Assembly (NCBI GenBank): GCA_048013815.1
Contig: CM106586.1
Coordinates: 744,001-808,000 of the forward strand
Length of the DNA: 64,000 nucleotides
Direction of reading: 5' to 3'
Origin: Setoptus koraiensis
Taxonomy: Eukaryota; Arthropoda
A program made the position numbers and the translations under genes. Below the pieces are notes generated by a model. That model was given only the letters and a program-made list of their open reading frames with translations. It was not told where the DNA came from and did no database searches. The first letter of the stretch is position 1; each line of letters opens with the position of its first letter. Below, piece after piece: positions 40,480 through 51,070 of the stretch.

Positions 40480-40790
40480 CCTGATTTTTCAAGTAACCCC
40501 ACCAAAAGAAATCACAAGGACTGAGATCCGGTGAATAAGGGGGCCATTGCATCAATGGCCAAAAACTCTCCAATCCATCTGATCCTATTCGTGTTCAACC
40601 ATTGTCTCGTCATAATGGCCCTATGTGGGCCAGCACAATCTTGCTGGAAAATTAAGTCTCCGTTTCTTAGTCGTTCTCTTGTGACGCCGCCGTCAGAATC
40701 CAAGAGCACTTCTTCTAACATTTTGACATATGCGAGTGCATTAACGGTACCATCGAAGAATTACGGGCCCCACTTTTCATCATAACTACG
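40480..40790 (-). pseudogene. mariner/IS630-type DDE transposase fragment
   Basis: DLIFQQDCAGPHRAIMTRQW (second catalytic Asp region) and IRWIGEF are followed, after a frameshift near 40545, by SPDLSPCDFFWWGYLK. That is the third catalytic region of the mariner/Tc1-like superfamily. The N-terminal HTH and first Asp are absent. It lies between the hairpin array and a Helentron 5' end. Confidence 0.8.
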
Positions 40791-40812
40791 CCACGTAGCG
40801 GATCCATTTTAA

Positions 40813-40905
40813 TTTTTAGCGCCTGATTTTGATTAAGTAGCTTCTGGGGTAGTGATGATGGATACGTTTATTCACGTGACTATGTTATCCAATCGGTCGC
40901 AATAG
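40813..40905 (+). mobile_element. Helentron-like 5' end fragment
   Basis: TTTTTAGCGCCTGATTTTGA, a mutated form of the terminus, followed by the normal ACGTTTATTCACGTGACTAT box. The 3' end is not identified; the transposase region at 41118 and the satellite at 43080 follow. Bases 40906-41117 are AT-rich with nothing recognised beyond being upstream of the transposase gene. Confidence 0.65.
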
Positions 40906-41117
40906 CATGATATCTTCACATACAACATCAAACAAATATAATTATATTTATTTGATTATTAAAATCATTTTTGCAATACAATTCTTATTAAATTGATTAA
41001 ACTCCGGCTTAATTAGCACGAGCCCATTTCATTTGGATTATTTAATTTTTGCCTCGTTATTAAAATTATTTATCAATTGGACCGTTCGGCCCTAATATTA
41101 TTTCTACCTTCAGGAAG

Positions 41118-43079
41118 ATGAATCAGAACATCCTGACTCTTTATTTTCTCTTGGTACTTGCTGGTTTTGTTCTTGCTGGTCCACTAACTCGGAGGCAAGA
41201 CACCCCTCATCCAAATGAAAAGCCTGATGATAGTGAGACCGAGATTGAAGTGGACGTTGAGGCCGAGGAGCTTAAACAGCAAATTGAATTAGCCGAGGAG
41301 GTGACTGCTGAGGAGCTGTTTGGGGGCGCCTCTCTCTTCATGAGACTGAAATGGCTCTGCAAAGAGCATTGGACCTTTGCGAGAAGAAGAGACATCAGAA
41401 GATGCACGGTAGAACCGCAACAAATTATAACCAGATCGCTAAAAATCTCTTGAGGTTCATGACGGGCAACCCAGACCTTGGCAGCGAGTCAGAAAACACA
41501 GCAGATGTGGTCTCACCAAAAAAGAAACTACCTGACCCTGACTATTGCCAAGATGTAGTTATCGGTGGCCAGTCTTGGAAGTATCGCACGATGGAGATAA
41601 TTGTCGACCTCCACAACAAGGGCAGAACCGAAAGTTACTTACAGAGGCAGTACCCTCGCTACCGTCGACAGTATCTGTCTCACTTCAAGAAATGTGTTGA
41701 AGCAGGGAGCAACCTGCAATCGCATTCGAAATACATAAGTGACTATGTCATGCAACAGGCAGCTGATGCCATGGCGAAGAAGCTGTCTAATCATGAATAT
41801 AATATCAGGAGTTGGGGCGAAAGACGTGCCAGTCAATTTGGTGCTACTAATTTCAAGGCAAGCAATCATTGGTTAGCTGACATGAAAAATCGATTGAATG
41901 TGAGATCAAAGAAAGTCACATAATATGTGAGTGAGCCGTCAGCAGCTATGCTTGTTAGGAAAGGTACTGTCGAAGAGAGGATCGATCAATTCAGAAACGA
42001 CCTGGGAGATATCGTTCACTTCTTTCCACGATAACTCATGTGGAACATGGATCAAACAGGCTTTAAATATGAAGTTTCTAATGACCGCACTCTAGGCTTG
42101 CGAGGTGATCGTGACACAGAGCTGATTGTCGGAAGTAAGAATAAGAGGACCCATAGTTACACCTCTCAACCGATGATTTCTCGCGACGGAAAGCTCGTCG
42201 GTAAGCTGCTTCTGTGTCTCCAAGAGCCTGGTGGTGCATTTGGGAATCGCGATGTTGCGCCTAAGGTTCGACAATCAGAAATGGAATACAAAAACATCAA
42301 AGTTATTTGCAGTTCCTCAGGTCTGATGTCAGCAAAATTGATACAAGATTGGGTCGATGAGATACTCTTACTAATGGCGAAAGAGCGTATGCGATCATTC
42401 GATGGCAGTACAGATCTGGAGTCTATCGCATCACTAGGCACTATGTCAATTGATGATGACGATGTGTTTGCAGACTATTGTCCTGCTCTCAATTCAAGCT
42501 CTGCCTCCGAGCCGAGGCCAGGCCCATCTTTGGCTGATGACTTGACCGTTCCGCCAGAACTTGCAGGTCCATCATGGGCATCACACTCAAACCACTCACC
42601 TAAACCGGTCATATTCATCGATGGATCCAGCCAAACAAGTGAAGTTTGCCAATCAAAGCCGAACATTCTGCTCTTCACCGACTCATGGGGAGGTCACTCA
42701 AGTCAGTCACAAATCTCCAAATTGGCCGACCAGCGAGTTAGAGTGTTTCGAATCCCCGAAGGTACAACATCGAAGATTCAACCACTCGATGTGACATTCA
42801 ATCGTCAGTATGATATTTGTAAAGAAAATAACAGAGGCTGCGTTATATCGAGAAATGATACAAAATGTCACAAGTCGCTGGGGCATCATAAATATTCACT
42901 CACTCGTATGGAATCAGTTCAGTTCCCCTCTCTACCATAATATGCTGCGCTATTCTTGGAGGCACACTGATCCGTCATATGAAGATAGTGAACTCGAAGA
43001 AGGGGCTCCACCTCGAATGGTGAATAACATACAATTTGAAGTGTCTGGTGACCAAATGTGTCAGCATGAAAGGTGCTAG
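41118..43079 (+). pseudogene. DDE_1 (pogo/CENP-B type) transposase with a predicted signal peptide, several frameshifts
   Basis: Opens at 41118 with MNQNILTLYFLLVLAGFVLA, a signal-peptide-like start, then GPLTRRQD and a strongly acidic region (DDSETEIEVDVEAEE). A slip near 41370 leads to the CENP-B-like HTH region (GGQSWKYRTMEIIVDLHNKG to NHWLADMKNRLNVRSKKVT). Stops at 41923-42034 break it. The DDE core in 42038-42940 has WNMDQTGFKYEV, LLFTDSWGGH and SKIQPLDVTFNRQY. A further slip near 42830 leads to a C-terminus (GIINIHSLVWNQF, HTDPSYEDSE) alike to that of the transposase at 23798. Its TIRs were not found. Confidence 0.82.
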
Positions 43080-43325
43080 GACTCCCACTAATGAAGGTTC
43101 GTTCGATGTTCTGTGGTCACAATTCCAAGTTCGCTGGTGACAATTCGAAGTTCGATGGTCACATTTCGAACTTCGAAATTGAAAATTCGAATTTCCGATA
43201 CTAGTTTCAGGTGCTTGTACAGAGTTTGATGGTCACAATTCGAAGTTCGCTGGTGACAATTCGAAGTTCGGTGGTGACAATTCGGAGTTCTATGGTCAAT
43301 GTTCGATGGTCACATTTCGATCTGC
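43080..43325. repeat. TTCGAA satellite, Helentron-derived
   Basis: GTGACAATTCGAAGTTCGAT-type units as at 37300-38130 and 60370-60950. It joins the transposase remnant to the copia fragment. Confidence 0.85.
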
Positions 43326-43574
43326 ACTCTACGTCGCAACGTTCGCAACTGTACGAACAAATAACAAAATAGACAGAGAAGCAACAGCATCAGTCGAAAT
43401 GATCAAAACTATTGAAACCAGAATCAACAGTATCCAAGAAAAATTCATCGCATCAAATCAACGAATTCCCGCAGAGATAAACAACTCGAAGAAAGATCCA
43501 CGTGTAGTTGCAAATATAGTTATAGTACATCCACAAATAACCGACGCCTCACCAGAGGCCGCTACGAACAAGTG
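43326..43574 (+). pseudogene. Unrecognised helical ORF fragment upstream of copia integrase
   Basis: About 80 aa with a probable coiled coil (EMIKTIETRINSIQEKFIAS) and a VANIVIVHPQIT stretch, then a stop. It precedes copia pre-integrase sequence in another frame, so it may be copia-derived. I do not recognise it. Confidence 0.3.
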
Positions 43575-43579
43575 ATGCA

Positions 43580-44860
43580 AATATCACCCAGCGTGAGGTG
43601 CCTGAGGAGTGCGGTGGATGCCCACTGGGTAAAGCAACTAACTCATCCCACCCGACAACAACCAGAGATTCAGCCAAAAGGGTCGGCGACATTGTCCATA
43701 CTGACCTTATTTGACCTATCTCTTGGTATTAACAGATGATGCTAGCAACTTCAGTGCAGTATACCCGATTCCATCAGAAGAAGTTGTGTTCGAAAAACAG
43801 CAAGATTACTGCTTGCAGATTGAGGTTGAGACCGAACAAAAACTTAAATCCTTATGGTCAGACTGTGGCACAGAATACCTGAATGAGAAGGTCAGAGCCG
43901 TGCTGGCCATTGATCACGCCGTTTTGCACACAAGTGCTCCAAGAACGCCTCAACAAAACGGCCGAGCAGAGCGGTCCAATCGGCCAATAATCGAGACTGC
44001 ACGAACTCAGTTAGCATCTAGAAGCCTCCCTGAAAACTTGTGGGCTGAATCTTGCCTGGCTGCGGTTTACGTTCTCAATAGAATCGGGAAAACCAACGAC
44101 GGCACCAGACCGCCTTACGAGGCTTGGTTTGGGCGCAAACCATACATACCCCACATACATCCGTTTGGGACTTGTGTCCATGTACTGGACAAACCCAGAA
44201 CTGGAGGCACATGGGCACCAAAAACCCTTCCAGCTCATCTGGTAGGGTATACGGAACGAATAAACACGTATCGGTGTTATATACCAAGCACCCAATCGGT
44301 TCATATTACCAGCGATGTAATGTTTAGAAGACATCCACACACGTCGCCTCCATATCGGGCAAACGAAAATACCAACACGGATGAGAACTGGAGCCAACTC
44401 GTGTTCAATCCAAGGAAGGAACAAGCAACAAGATGAGACCGTTGAATCAATCAATTCAACGCCAGACAAACATACGAGTGTCGTGTCTGACTATTTTCCA
44501 CAGTTGAATGAACACGATGGTCGGCACTCGGCAGTTAGAGGCCAAACTCCAGATGAAGGAGACATACCGTGTCCAGAGTTTAGTCTAATCTCTGACGCAA
44601 AAGACGAGAACAGTCAGGCTGGGTTGGGTCGTGAATCAAGCGACGGTACGGATACAGACCATAAACAATCCACCAATGATCAGTCGAGCAACAGAAAATT
44701 CTCCATACGCACGATCATGGGGAGTGTAAGAAGACAAGTCTCAAACCTGATCAATTTGCCCAGACGATCAGACAGTTCAAATCTAAATCCTACACAGGAA
44801 GAACCAAACCAAGGTGCGAATGATCCTGCCATTAATAAGGTGACTAGCAGAGCAAACTAG
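43580..44860 (+). pseudogene. pol: copia integrase and post-integrase fragment
   Basis: ECGGCPLGKATNSSHPTTTR and VGDIVHTDLI (zinc domain and first Asp), a stop near 43709, then WSDCGTEYLNEKVRAVLAI (second Asp) and QQNGRAERSNRPIIETARTQ (Glu). TPYEAWFGRK-like PPYEAWFGRKPYIPHIHPFG and LPAHLVGYTERINTYRCYI follow. A slip near 44400 leads to a low-complexity acidic linker ending at 44860. RT and RNase H are missing; Helentron-type satellite follows. It is diverged from the copia at 16249. Confidence 0.88.
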
Positions 44861-45223
44861 TGTCATCAGAAAATCGAATTTTCAATTTCCAATTTCGAAG
44901 TTCGAATTGTGACCACCGAACTCTGACCATGGAACTAAGAACACTGAACCACTAACTTTGAACGAGCAGCTGAAACTCTTATTAGAAATTCGAATTTTCA
45001 ATTTTGAAGTTTGATTTGTTACCACCGAACCCCTCACAAATTTGACCTAATCAAATCTCCATAGGATTGCATGCGAAATATTTTCGAGTGAAGCGATAAT
45101 AGACCAAGTCGAATCTATATAGGAATACATGTGTTGTGTCTAGCAGGATTCTCACAGATGGTCACGTGAATAAACGCATCCATTCGACCCACATCAACAG
45201 CTACTTAATTAAAATTGAGCGCT
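44861..45223 (-). mobile_element. Helentron-like element, 5' part
   Basis: The 5' end at 45223 (in reverse TAGCGCTCAATTTTAATTAA, then the CACGTGA box), preceded by the block shared with 35300-35460 and by TTCGAA satellite. The 3' end is lost at the copia junction. Its 5' end abuts the 3' end of the next element. Confidence 0.8.
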
Positions 45224-47632
45224 AACAAGTAATACTGATCAAATCAGTATTTCGAGCGCTTAATTTTTTGTGTGGACAAGTATTGTTGAAGGATTCAAAG
45301 GAGTTTATGACAACCTGTTAACCACCGAACTTCAAAATGTGACCATCGAACATTGACCATCGAACATCGAACGAGCAGATGGAAATTTCATCAGAAATTC
45401 GAATTTTCAATTTCGAATTTCTAAGTTCGAAATGTGACCATCGAAGTTCGAATTATCACCAGCGAACTTCAAATTGTGACCATTGAACTATGTACAAGCA
45501 CCTGGAACTCGTATCGGAAATTCGAATTTTCAATTTCGAAGTTCGAAATGTGACCATCGAACATTGACCACCGAACTCTGACCACCGAACTTCGACAGAG
45601 CCGATGAAACTGTCATCAGAAATTCGAATTTTTCAATTTCGAATTTCGAAATGTGACCATCGGACATTGACCATCGAACTTTGACCATCGAACATCGAAC
45701 GAGCAGCTGAAACTATCATCAGAAATTCGAATTTTCAATTTCGAATTTCGAAGTTCGAAGTTCGAAATGTGACCATCGAATTGTGACCATCGAACTTCGA
45801 ACTTTGACCATCGAACATCGAACGAGCAGCTGAAACTATCATCAGAAATTCGAATTTTCAATTTTCGAATTTCGAATTGTGACCATCGAACACTGACCAT
45901 CGAACAATGATCATCGAGCACCAACCATCGAACGAGCAGATGGAAATGTCATCAGAAATTCGAATTTTCAATTTCGAATTTCGAAGTTCGAATTGTGACC
46001 ATCGAATTGTGACTATCGAACATCAAACTCTGACCATCGAACATCGAACGAGCAGCTGTAACTCTTATCAGAAATCCGAATTTTCAATTTCGAATTTCGA
46101 AGTTCGAATTGTGACCATCGAATTGTGACTATCGAACATCAAACTCTGACCATCGAACATCGAACGAGCAGCTGTAACTCTTATCAGAAATCCGAATTTT
46201 GGGTGTTCTTCGGAACACGTACCAAGCCCGATTTCCTTCAAACTCCACAAAGGGGCCCCGAAGGGGCCCCAAAGAACGTTATTGATGGTCCGGAAGTGCG
46301 GAAATTCCTACTTCCGGAAATATAGAAAAATGCATTTTTCGGGCCTCAGAGGTGTCTCAGACCTGAAATTTTTGCATGTCTGTATAGATCTCGATAGGAG
46401 CATTGTGATTGCTGTCAATATCAAGATGAGTGACAGCCGGTTCGCTGGATATTCATTAAATACCTCATCAGTCACTTCCGGTTTGAGATATATCGCATTT
46501 AGTCTGGTTTGGTCGGCTCTTTTGCTAGATAAGGATTGCAACTCATACACAAGAATGAACGAAACCCGGTCCGATCGCGGGCCCCGCCCACTCGACTCCC
46601 AGTCCTCGGTAAGAATCTTTTTTGGTTTGGTGGCCGTCAGTCGTCCCGCCGGAGGCCGCAGGCCGTAGGCGTGGACGACTGGAGGCCGAACCCCTCCTCC
46701 GGCCTGGAATGAACGCATGAATAAAGCACGCGCAACTTGTAGCAAAAAGTAATTATGCACGCGCAAGGACTCGGTGTGTGGTCGCGCTATCTGCGGGCGC
46801 AGTTTCGCTCCGCGCCGCGTCCATTGGTCACGCCTCTTATGTTAAACTGATTTCATTCTGCTTCTGGGGCCTCTAGGTGCAATCTACCCTCGGTATGAAG
46901 ACGTTGGTACCCTACCCGATGTCCGTGCGGGTGGGTACGGCCGATTATACCGTCAATATGCCCTCAAATACCCTCGAATACCCAGAATGCGGTACCTCGG
47001 GTATCTCGATAACGAAGAATTTCCGCACTTCCGGAATACCTTTTCCGGTCTCAGGGCATCATACCCTACCCAAAAATACCCAAAATACCCAAATTGGGCG
47101 TGGTACGTGTTCCGAAGAACAACCCGAATTTTCAATTTCGAATTTCGAAGTTCGAAGTTCGAATTGTGACCATCGAATTGTGACCATCGAACTTCGAACT
47201 TTGACCATCGAACATCGAACGAGCAGCTGAAACTCTTATCAGAAATCCGAATTTTCAATTTCGAATTTCGAAGTTCGAAATGTCACCACCGAACTCCTAC
47301 CATGGAACTAAGAAAACTGAACCACTAACTTTGGACGATCAGCTAAAACTCTTATTAGAAATTCGAATTTTCAATTTTGAAGTTCGATTTGTCACCACCG
47401 AACTGCCCACAAATGTGACCTAGTCAAATCTCCATAGAATTGCATACGAAATATTTTCGAGTGAAGGGATAATAGACCAAGTCGAATCTACATCGGAATA
47501 CATGTGTAATGTCAAGCAGGATTCTCACAAATTTGACTAAGTCAAACCTCCATAGGATTACATAGTCACGTGAATAAACGTAGTCATAATCACCACCCCA
47601 ATAGCAGCTTAATTAAAATTAAGCGCTAAAAA
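45224..47632 (-). mobile_element. Helentron-like element, complete, with nested TIR element
   Basis: 3' end AACAAGTAATACTGATCAAA at 45224, subterminal AGCGCTTAATTTTT, 5' end at 47632 (in reverse TTTTTAGCGCTTAATTTTAA). The body is mostly TTCGAA satellite (45325-46200 and 47125-47400), interrupted by the TIR element at 46201-47124. Confidence 0.88.
46201..47124. mobile_element. GGGTGT-family TIR element, complete, 924 bp
   Basis: Left GGGTGTTCTTCGGAACACGT and right (in reverse) GGTTGTTCTTCGGAACACGT. The target duplication CGAATTTT is perfect (46193-46200 and 47125-47132). It includes the CCCGGTCCGATCGCGGGCCC module (46563), GGCC-GCA-GGCC near 46655, and four GGG runs in reverse at 47063-47098. 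Confidence 0.93.
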
Positions 47633-48017
47633 GATTCTTCCCGAGGACTGGGGGTCGAGTGGGCGGGGCCCGTGATCGGGCCGGGTTTCGACCAATTATG
47701 TGCTCAATTAACCTTGCTCTGGCCAGCTAGGCTTAGGGTTCGCGCAAGCACCGTCTGGATACGTTAATCTGCATGAAATTCCTAAATATCTCTGCAACCG
47801 GAAGTTATAGAAATTCGAAATCTATCTCATTGGACTAGGTGTGGTCGAATATACCGATATACCAAGTTTCAAGTTTCTAGCTTGAAGCCGAGGCTAAAAC
47901 CGGAAGCAGTGGTTTCTACACTTCCGGTCTAAAAAAACTTTTCATCAGGGACCTCCAAAGTACTCACACTGTGAGTTTCGTCGCGATCTGAACTACGCCC
48001 GGTTCGCTACAACACCC
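47633..48017. mobile_element. GGGTGT-family right-end fragment
   Basis: Starts inside the GC module (GGGTCGAGTGGGCGGGGCCC) at the Helentron boundary and ends at 48017; in reverse the end is GGGTGTTGTAGCGAACCGGG. CCGGAAG...CACTTCCGG lies about 100 bases from the end. Confidence 0.75.
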
Positions 48018-48542
48018 ACATATTGTGTGTATGTATGCTATTAGATGATCAATTTTTGTCATATATAAATTGAGACCAAATATACATATATTTGGTCATA
48101 TATATATGTATGGTCATATATATCATATATATATCAATTTTGACATGTATATGGGATGGTGATGTGATGAAAAAGTGAACATAATGGTTCTCAGCGAATG
48201 AATAAGTAAAGATGGTATGACTGTTTATTTGTAATTCATTGTAGTCTTGTTGATAGACTTCGATTTGGCAAGTCGGTATCTTGGTTATGGTAGTCTGGTG
48301 TCTGTCTATGATGACCAAGCGTTTAATTGTGGTAGTGCAATTAATGTAAATAGTGATCGTGCGCTCAGTGATGTGCGTCTGACTTGTTGTAGTCTTGTTG
48401 TGTTGATGTGCATTGACCTGGCAAGCCAGTTGCTCAGTTGTGATAATATGGTCTAGTTCTGTGGTGGTCAAGCTTGCGTTTGCTAGAGACCATATGATAG
48501 TTATATTGATACTGTGTGTAGCAGTGTGCACATGCGTTGTTA
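48018..48542. other. AT-microsatellite and degenerate coding remnant
   Basis: 48058-48140 is an ATATAT/TTTGGTCATATA microsatellite. 48190-48540 read on the minus strand is Thr/Gln/His-rich and stop-poor in more than one frame, which could be the tail of the LINE ORF1 to the right. No motif supports this. Confidence 0.3.
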
Positions 48543-48550
48543 TAGTTTTG

Positions 48551-49409
48551 GGGTGTTGTAGCGAATAGTGACCCAGTCAGATTTCGATGAAACTTCACAC
48601 ATAGGGCCCGTAGGGCCCCCCGACAACAGCTTAAGTGGTCCGGAAGTGCGGAAACTTCCGGTTCCGGTTTTACAAAAACATTGAGATACAGATTTGAAAC
48701 TCACTAGATAACTCAATCTGTGCATGCGGAATACGATTATGTCTATTTCAAGTCTGTACGACTTCCGGTTCACGAGATAGTTGGTTAGAACTGCTGAGAG
48801 GGCGTTGACGGGACGAACTGTCCGCGCGCCTGAATGAATTCGTGCGCTCAGAGGCTCATGCAATTCATCACAAAAGCTGGCGCAGCCTTTTTTTGTGCCA
48901 AAAACATGTCCCCAGTTCGTTCTTCCACCTTCATTCCTGTGTGGATTGCAGTCACGTGAGCGGAGGGTAGAGGGCGAAGCCCGATACCCGAAGCGCTCAT
49001 CAACCCTACCCGAAGGGTTCCCGTCGCACGAAGTCGTCGCGGAAGCGACGACGGAGTTGTGACGGCCTCCAGAATACGAGGCCGAAGGCCGAGTCTTCGA
49101 ACTCATCAGAGGTTCACTCCTGAATCCAGCGGAGCTGAAATTCGTCCACTTCCGGTCTTCCAAGCCAAGAAATATACCTATATCTTGAGAACCGGAAGTT
49201 GCACAGATTTGAAAGTCATGCCATCGTGTTCACCATGGTCGAAAACATCGGTCTGGTGAGTTTCAGACCTCTAGCTCCAACTTAATGCTAAACCGGAACC
49301 GGAAGTTTCCGCACTTCCGGACTAACTTTTCTGGTCCATTGGGGTCAAGATGTATCCGTACCGGAAGTTTCATCAAAATCGGGGCCGGTCACTATTCGCT
49401 ACAACAACC
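48551..49409. mobile_element. GGGTGT-family TIR element, complete, 859 bp
   Basis: Left GGGTGTTGTAGCGAATAGTG and right (in reverse) GGTTGTTGTAGCGAATAGTG. The target duplication TAGTTTTG is perfect (48543-48550 and 49410-49417). The core hairpins include GGGC-GAA-GCCC at 48972-48982, the CGTCGC/GCGACG stems near 49020-49050, and GGCC-GAA-GGCC near 49083. Confidence 0.95.
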
Positions 49410-49861
49410 TAGTTTTGTTGGTCGGGTTGCCTAGACTCTATGTGATTATGCTAATATGCATCTTGTTTGTTAGGAGCACGTGGTCTAGAGTGCGCATGGG
49501 TCTACATGCTAGTAATATACCTGTTGATAGCCCGTTAGCTTGGTTGTGCATATGTGTGCCTGCAAATAGATGCTTGACCGTTGTTATTGTAGTTTTATTG
49601 CATATTGGCTGGATGGTGTTGGTTGCGATGTTGCCAATAGTGTACGCTACCCTTGTAGCTCTGTTGGCTCTTGATGATTTTGGCCGATGACGGTACCCCT
49701 TTCCTAAGGCGAACTCATCGTGCAACGCTTTAAAACTAATCCAAATGCTAAAATAACCAATGCGATATCTATTAAATTGATAAAATATACCCACTGAGCG
49801 AATTACTAAGCGACTATTAATACTCCATAAGTGAGCGACCATATAATTAATAACCAGTTCA

Positions 49862-50115
49862 TGGACCATAGTTTATCTTACTGACATACCGAGTTCGCTG
49901 CTTGGCTCGGATGGGACAGTTGTTGGAGTTAGCCTTTTGATTTGTGTTTGGCCTATTTGGCTTGCAGCAATTGATGCACTTGTGTTGGTCAGCCGGCTTG
50001 TTGCAAGAGGTTGCCTTGTGTGACCCACTGCACTGGTAGCAAACATCAGGTTTGTCAATGTCTGGGCACTTACTTGCCAAATGGTTGTACCCCTGGCAAT
50101 GATAACATTGTATTT
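49862..50115 (-). pseudogene. LINE ORF1 (gag-like) zinc-knuckle part
   Basis: CYHCQGYNHLASKC is a canonical CX2CX4HX4C knuckle. CYQCSGSHKATSC is a second with three residues before His, and CINCCKPNR begins a third cysteine cluster. Tandem knuckles after a coiled-coil region are typical of the ORF1 proteins of I/Jockey/CR1-type non-LTR retrotransposons. The upstream part lies at 51071-52596 on the same strand, separated by a TIR element and a Helentron 3' end. The region 49418-49861 continues this strand as His/Asn/Gln-rich sequence without motifs. Confidence 0.75.
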
Positions 50116-50961
50116 GGAGGCATATTGACGATACATAAGATCGTACCCACCCGAATGGACATCGGTTAGGGTACTAATATCTTTATACCGAAGGTAGATT
50201 GCACCTAGAAGCTCTAGAAGTCGAGTAGAAGCAGTCGAACTGAAGAGGCGTGACCGATGCGCGCGGCGCGGAGTGAAACTGCACCCGCAATTAGTCAGAC
50301 TACACACCGAGTCTCAGCGCGTGCACTATTACTATTTGCTACCAGTTGCGCGTGCCTATTCACGTGTGGACCAGATTCACGTACATCACACGATCAGGGA
50401 TATATCCCCAAACTTTTGGGATTATACCACCGGAAAAGAGTACCACAGTCGAGCAGGTTGGGCCCGGGCCGGAAGAGGGGTTCGGCCTCCAGTCGTTCAC
50501 GCCTACGGCCTGCGGCCTCCTGCGGGACGACTGACGGCCACCTAACTAAAAAAGATTCTTCCCGAGGAATGGGAGTCGAGTGGGCGGGGCCCGTGATCGG
50601 GCCGGGTTTCTTTCATTTATGGTGTGAACCCGCTTTAGAGACCATACCTAGGTGGTAGAACAGCCGAATCGCGTCAGTTTGCGAACCGGAAGTGTGACTT
50701 GCACTTATTGTAAAATCGCCAACGAGTTGATGTAAGAGATTTATCTCAACGCTATCACATGGATAGCATCTGGATCTAGACAATCATACAAAAATCTAAG
50801 GTCTGGGGCTCCTCAGAGGCCCGAAAAATGCATTTTTCCATATCTCCGGAAGTAGAAATTTCCGCACTTCCGGACCACTATATTTGTCCTCTAGGGCCCC
50901 TATGGGGCCCATGTGTGAAGTTTGGAGGAAATCGGGCTTGGTACGTGATCCGAACAACACC
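50116..50961. mobile_element. GGGTGT-family element, left end missing
   Basis: The right end at 50961 (in reverse GGTGTTGTTCGGATCACGTA). Inside are the GAGGCATATTGACG module at 50115, the GC module at 50440-50600 with GGCC-GCA-GGCC (in reverse near 50512), and CCGGAAGT sites near 50848 and 50866. The first 250 or so bases of the family consensus are absent. It sits in the LINE ORF1. Confidence 0.75.
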
Positions 50962-51069
50962 TATGTTCACCTCTGACATGGTGTCACATACTCGCATCCA
51001 TATTCCAACGATACTCGTCTATCCAAAAAATTAAGCGCTTGAGATACTGACAGAATCAGTATCACTTGT
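50962..51069 (+). mobile_element. Helentron-like 3' end fragment
   Basis: GATACTCGTCTATCCAAAAA, ATTAAGCGCTTGAGATACTG, hairpin and CACTTGT at 51069. The 5' part is missing; the fragment interrupts the LINE ORF1. Confidence 0.8.
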
Positions 51070-51070
51070 T

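Noticed and set aside
48049-48531. 160-aa Thr/Ile-rich ORF
   Set aside because: Other frames of the same strand are also open and the lower part is an AT microsatellite, so it is not supported as a protein; kept only as a possible LINE remnant.
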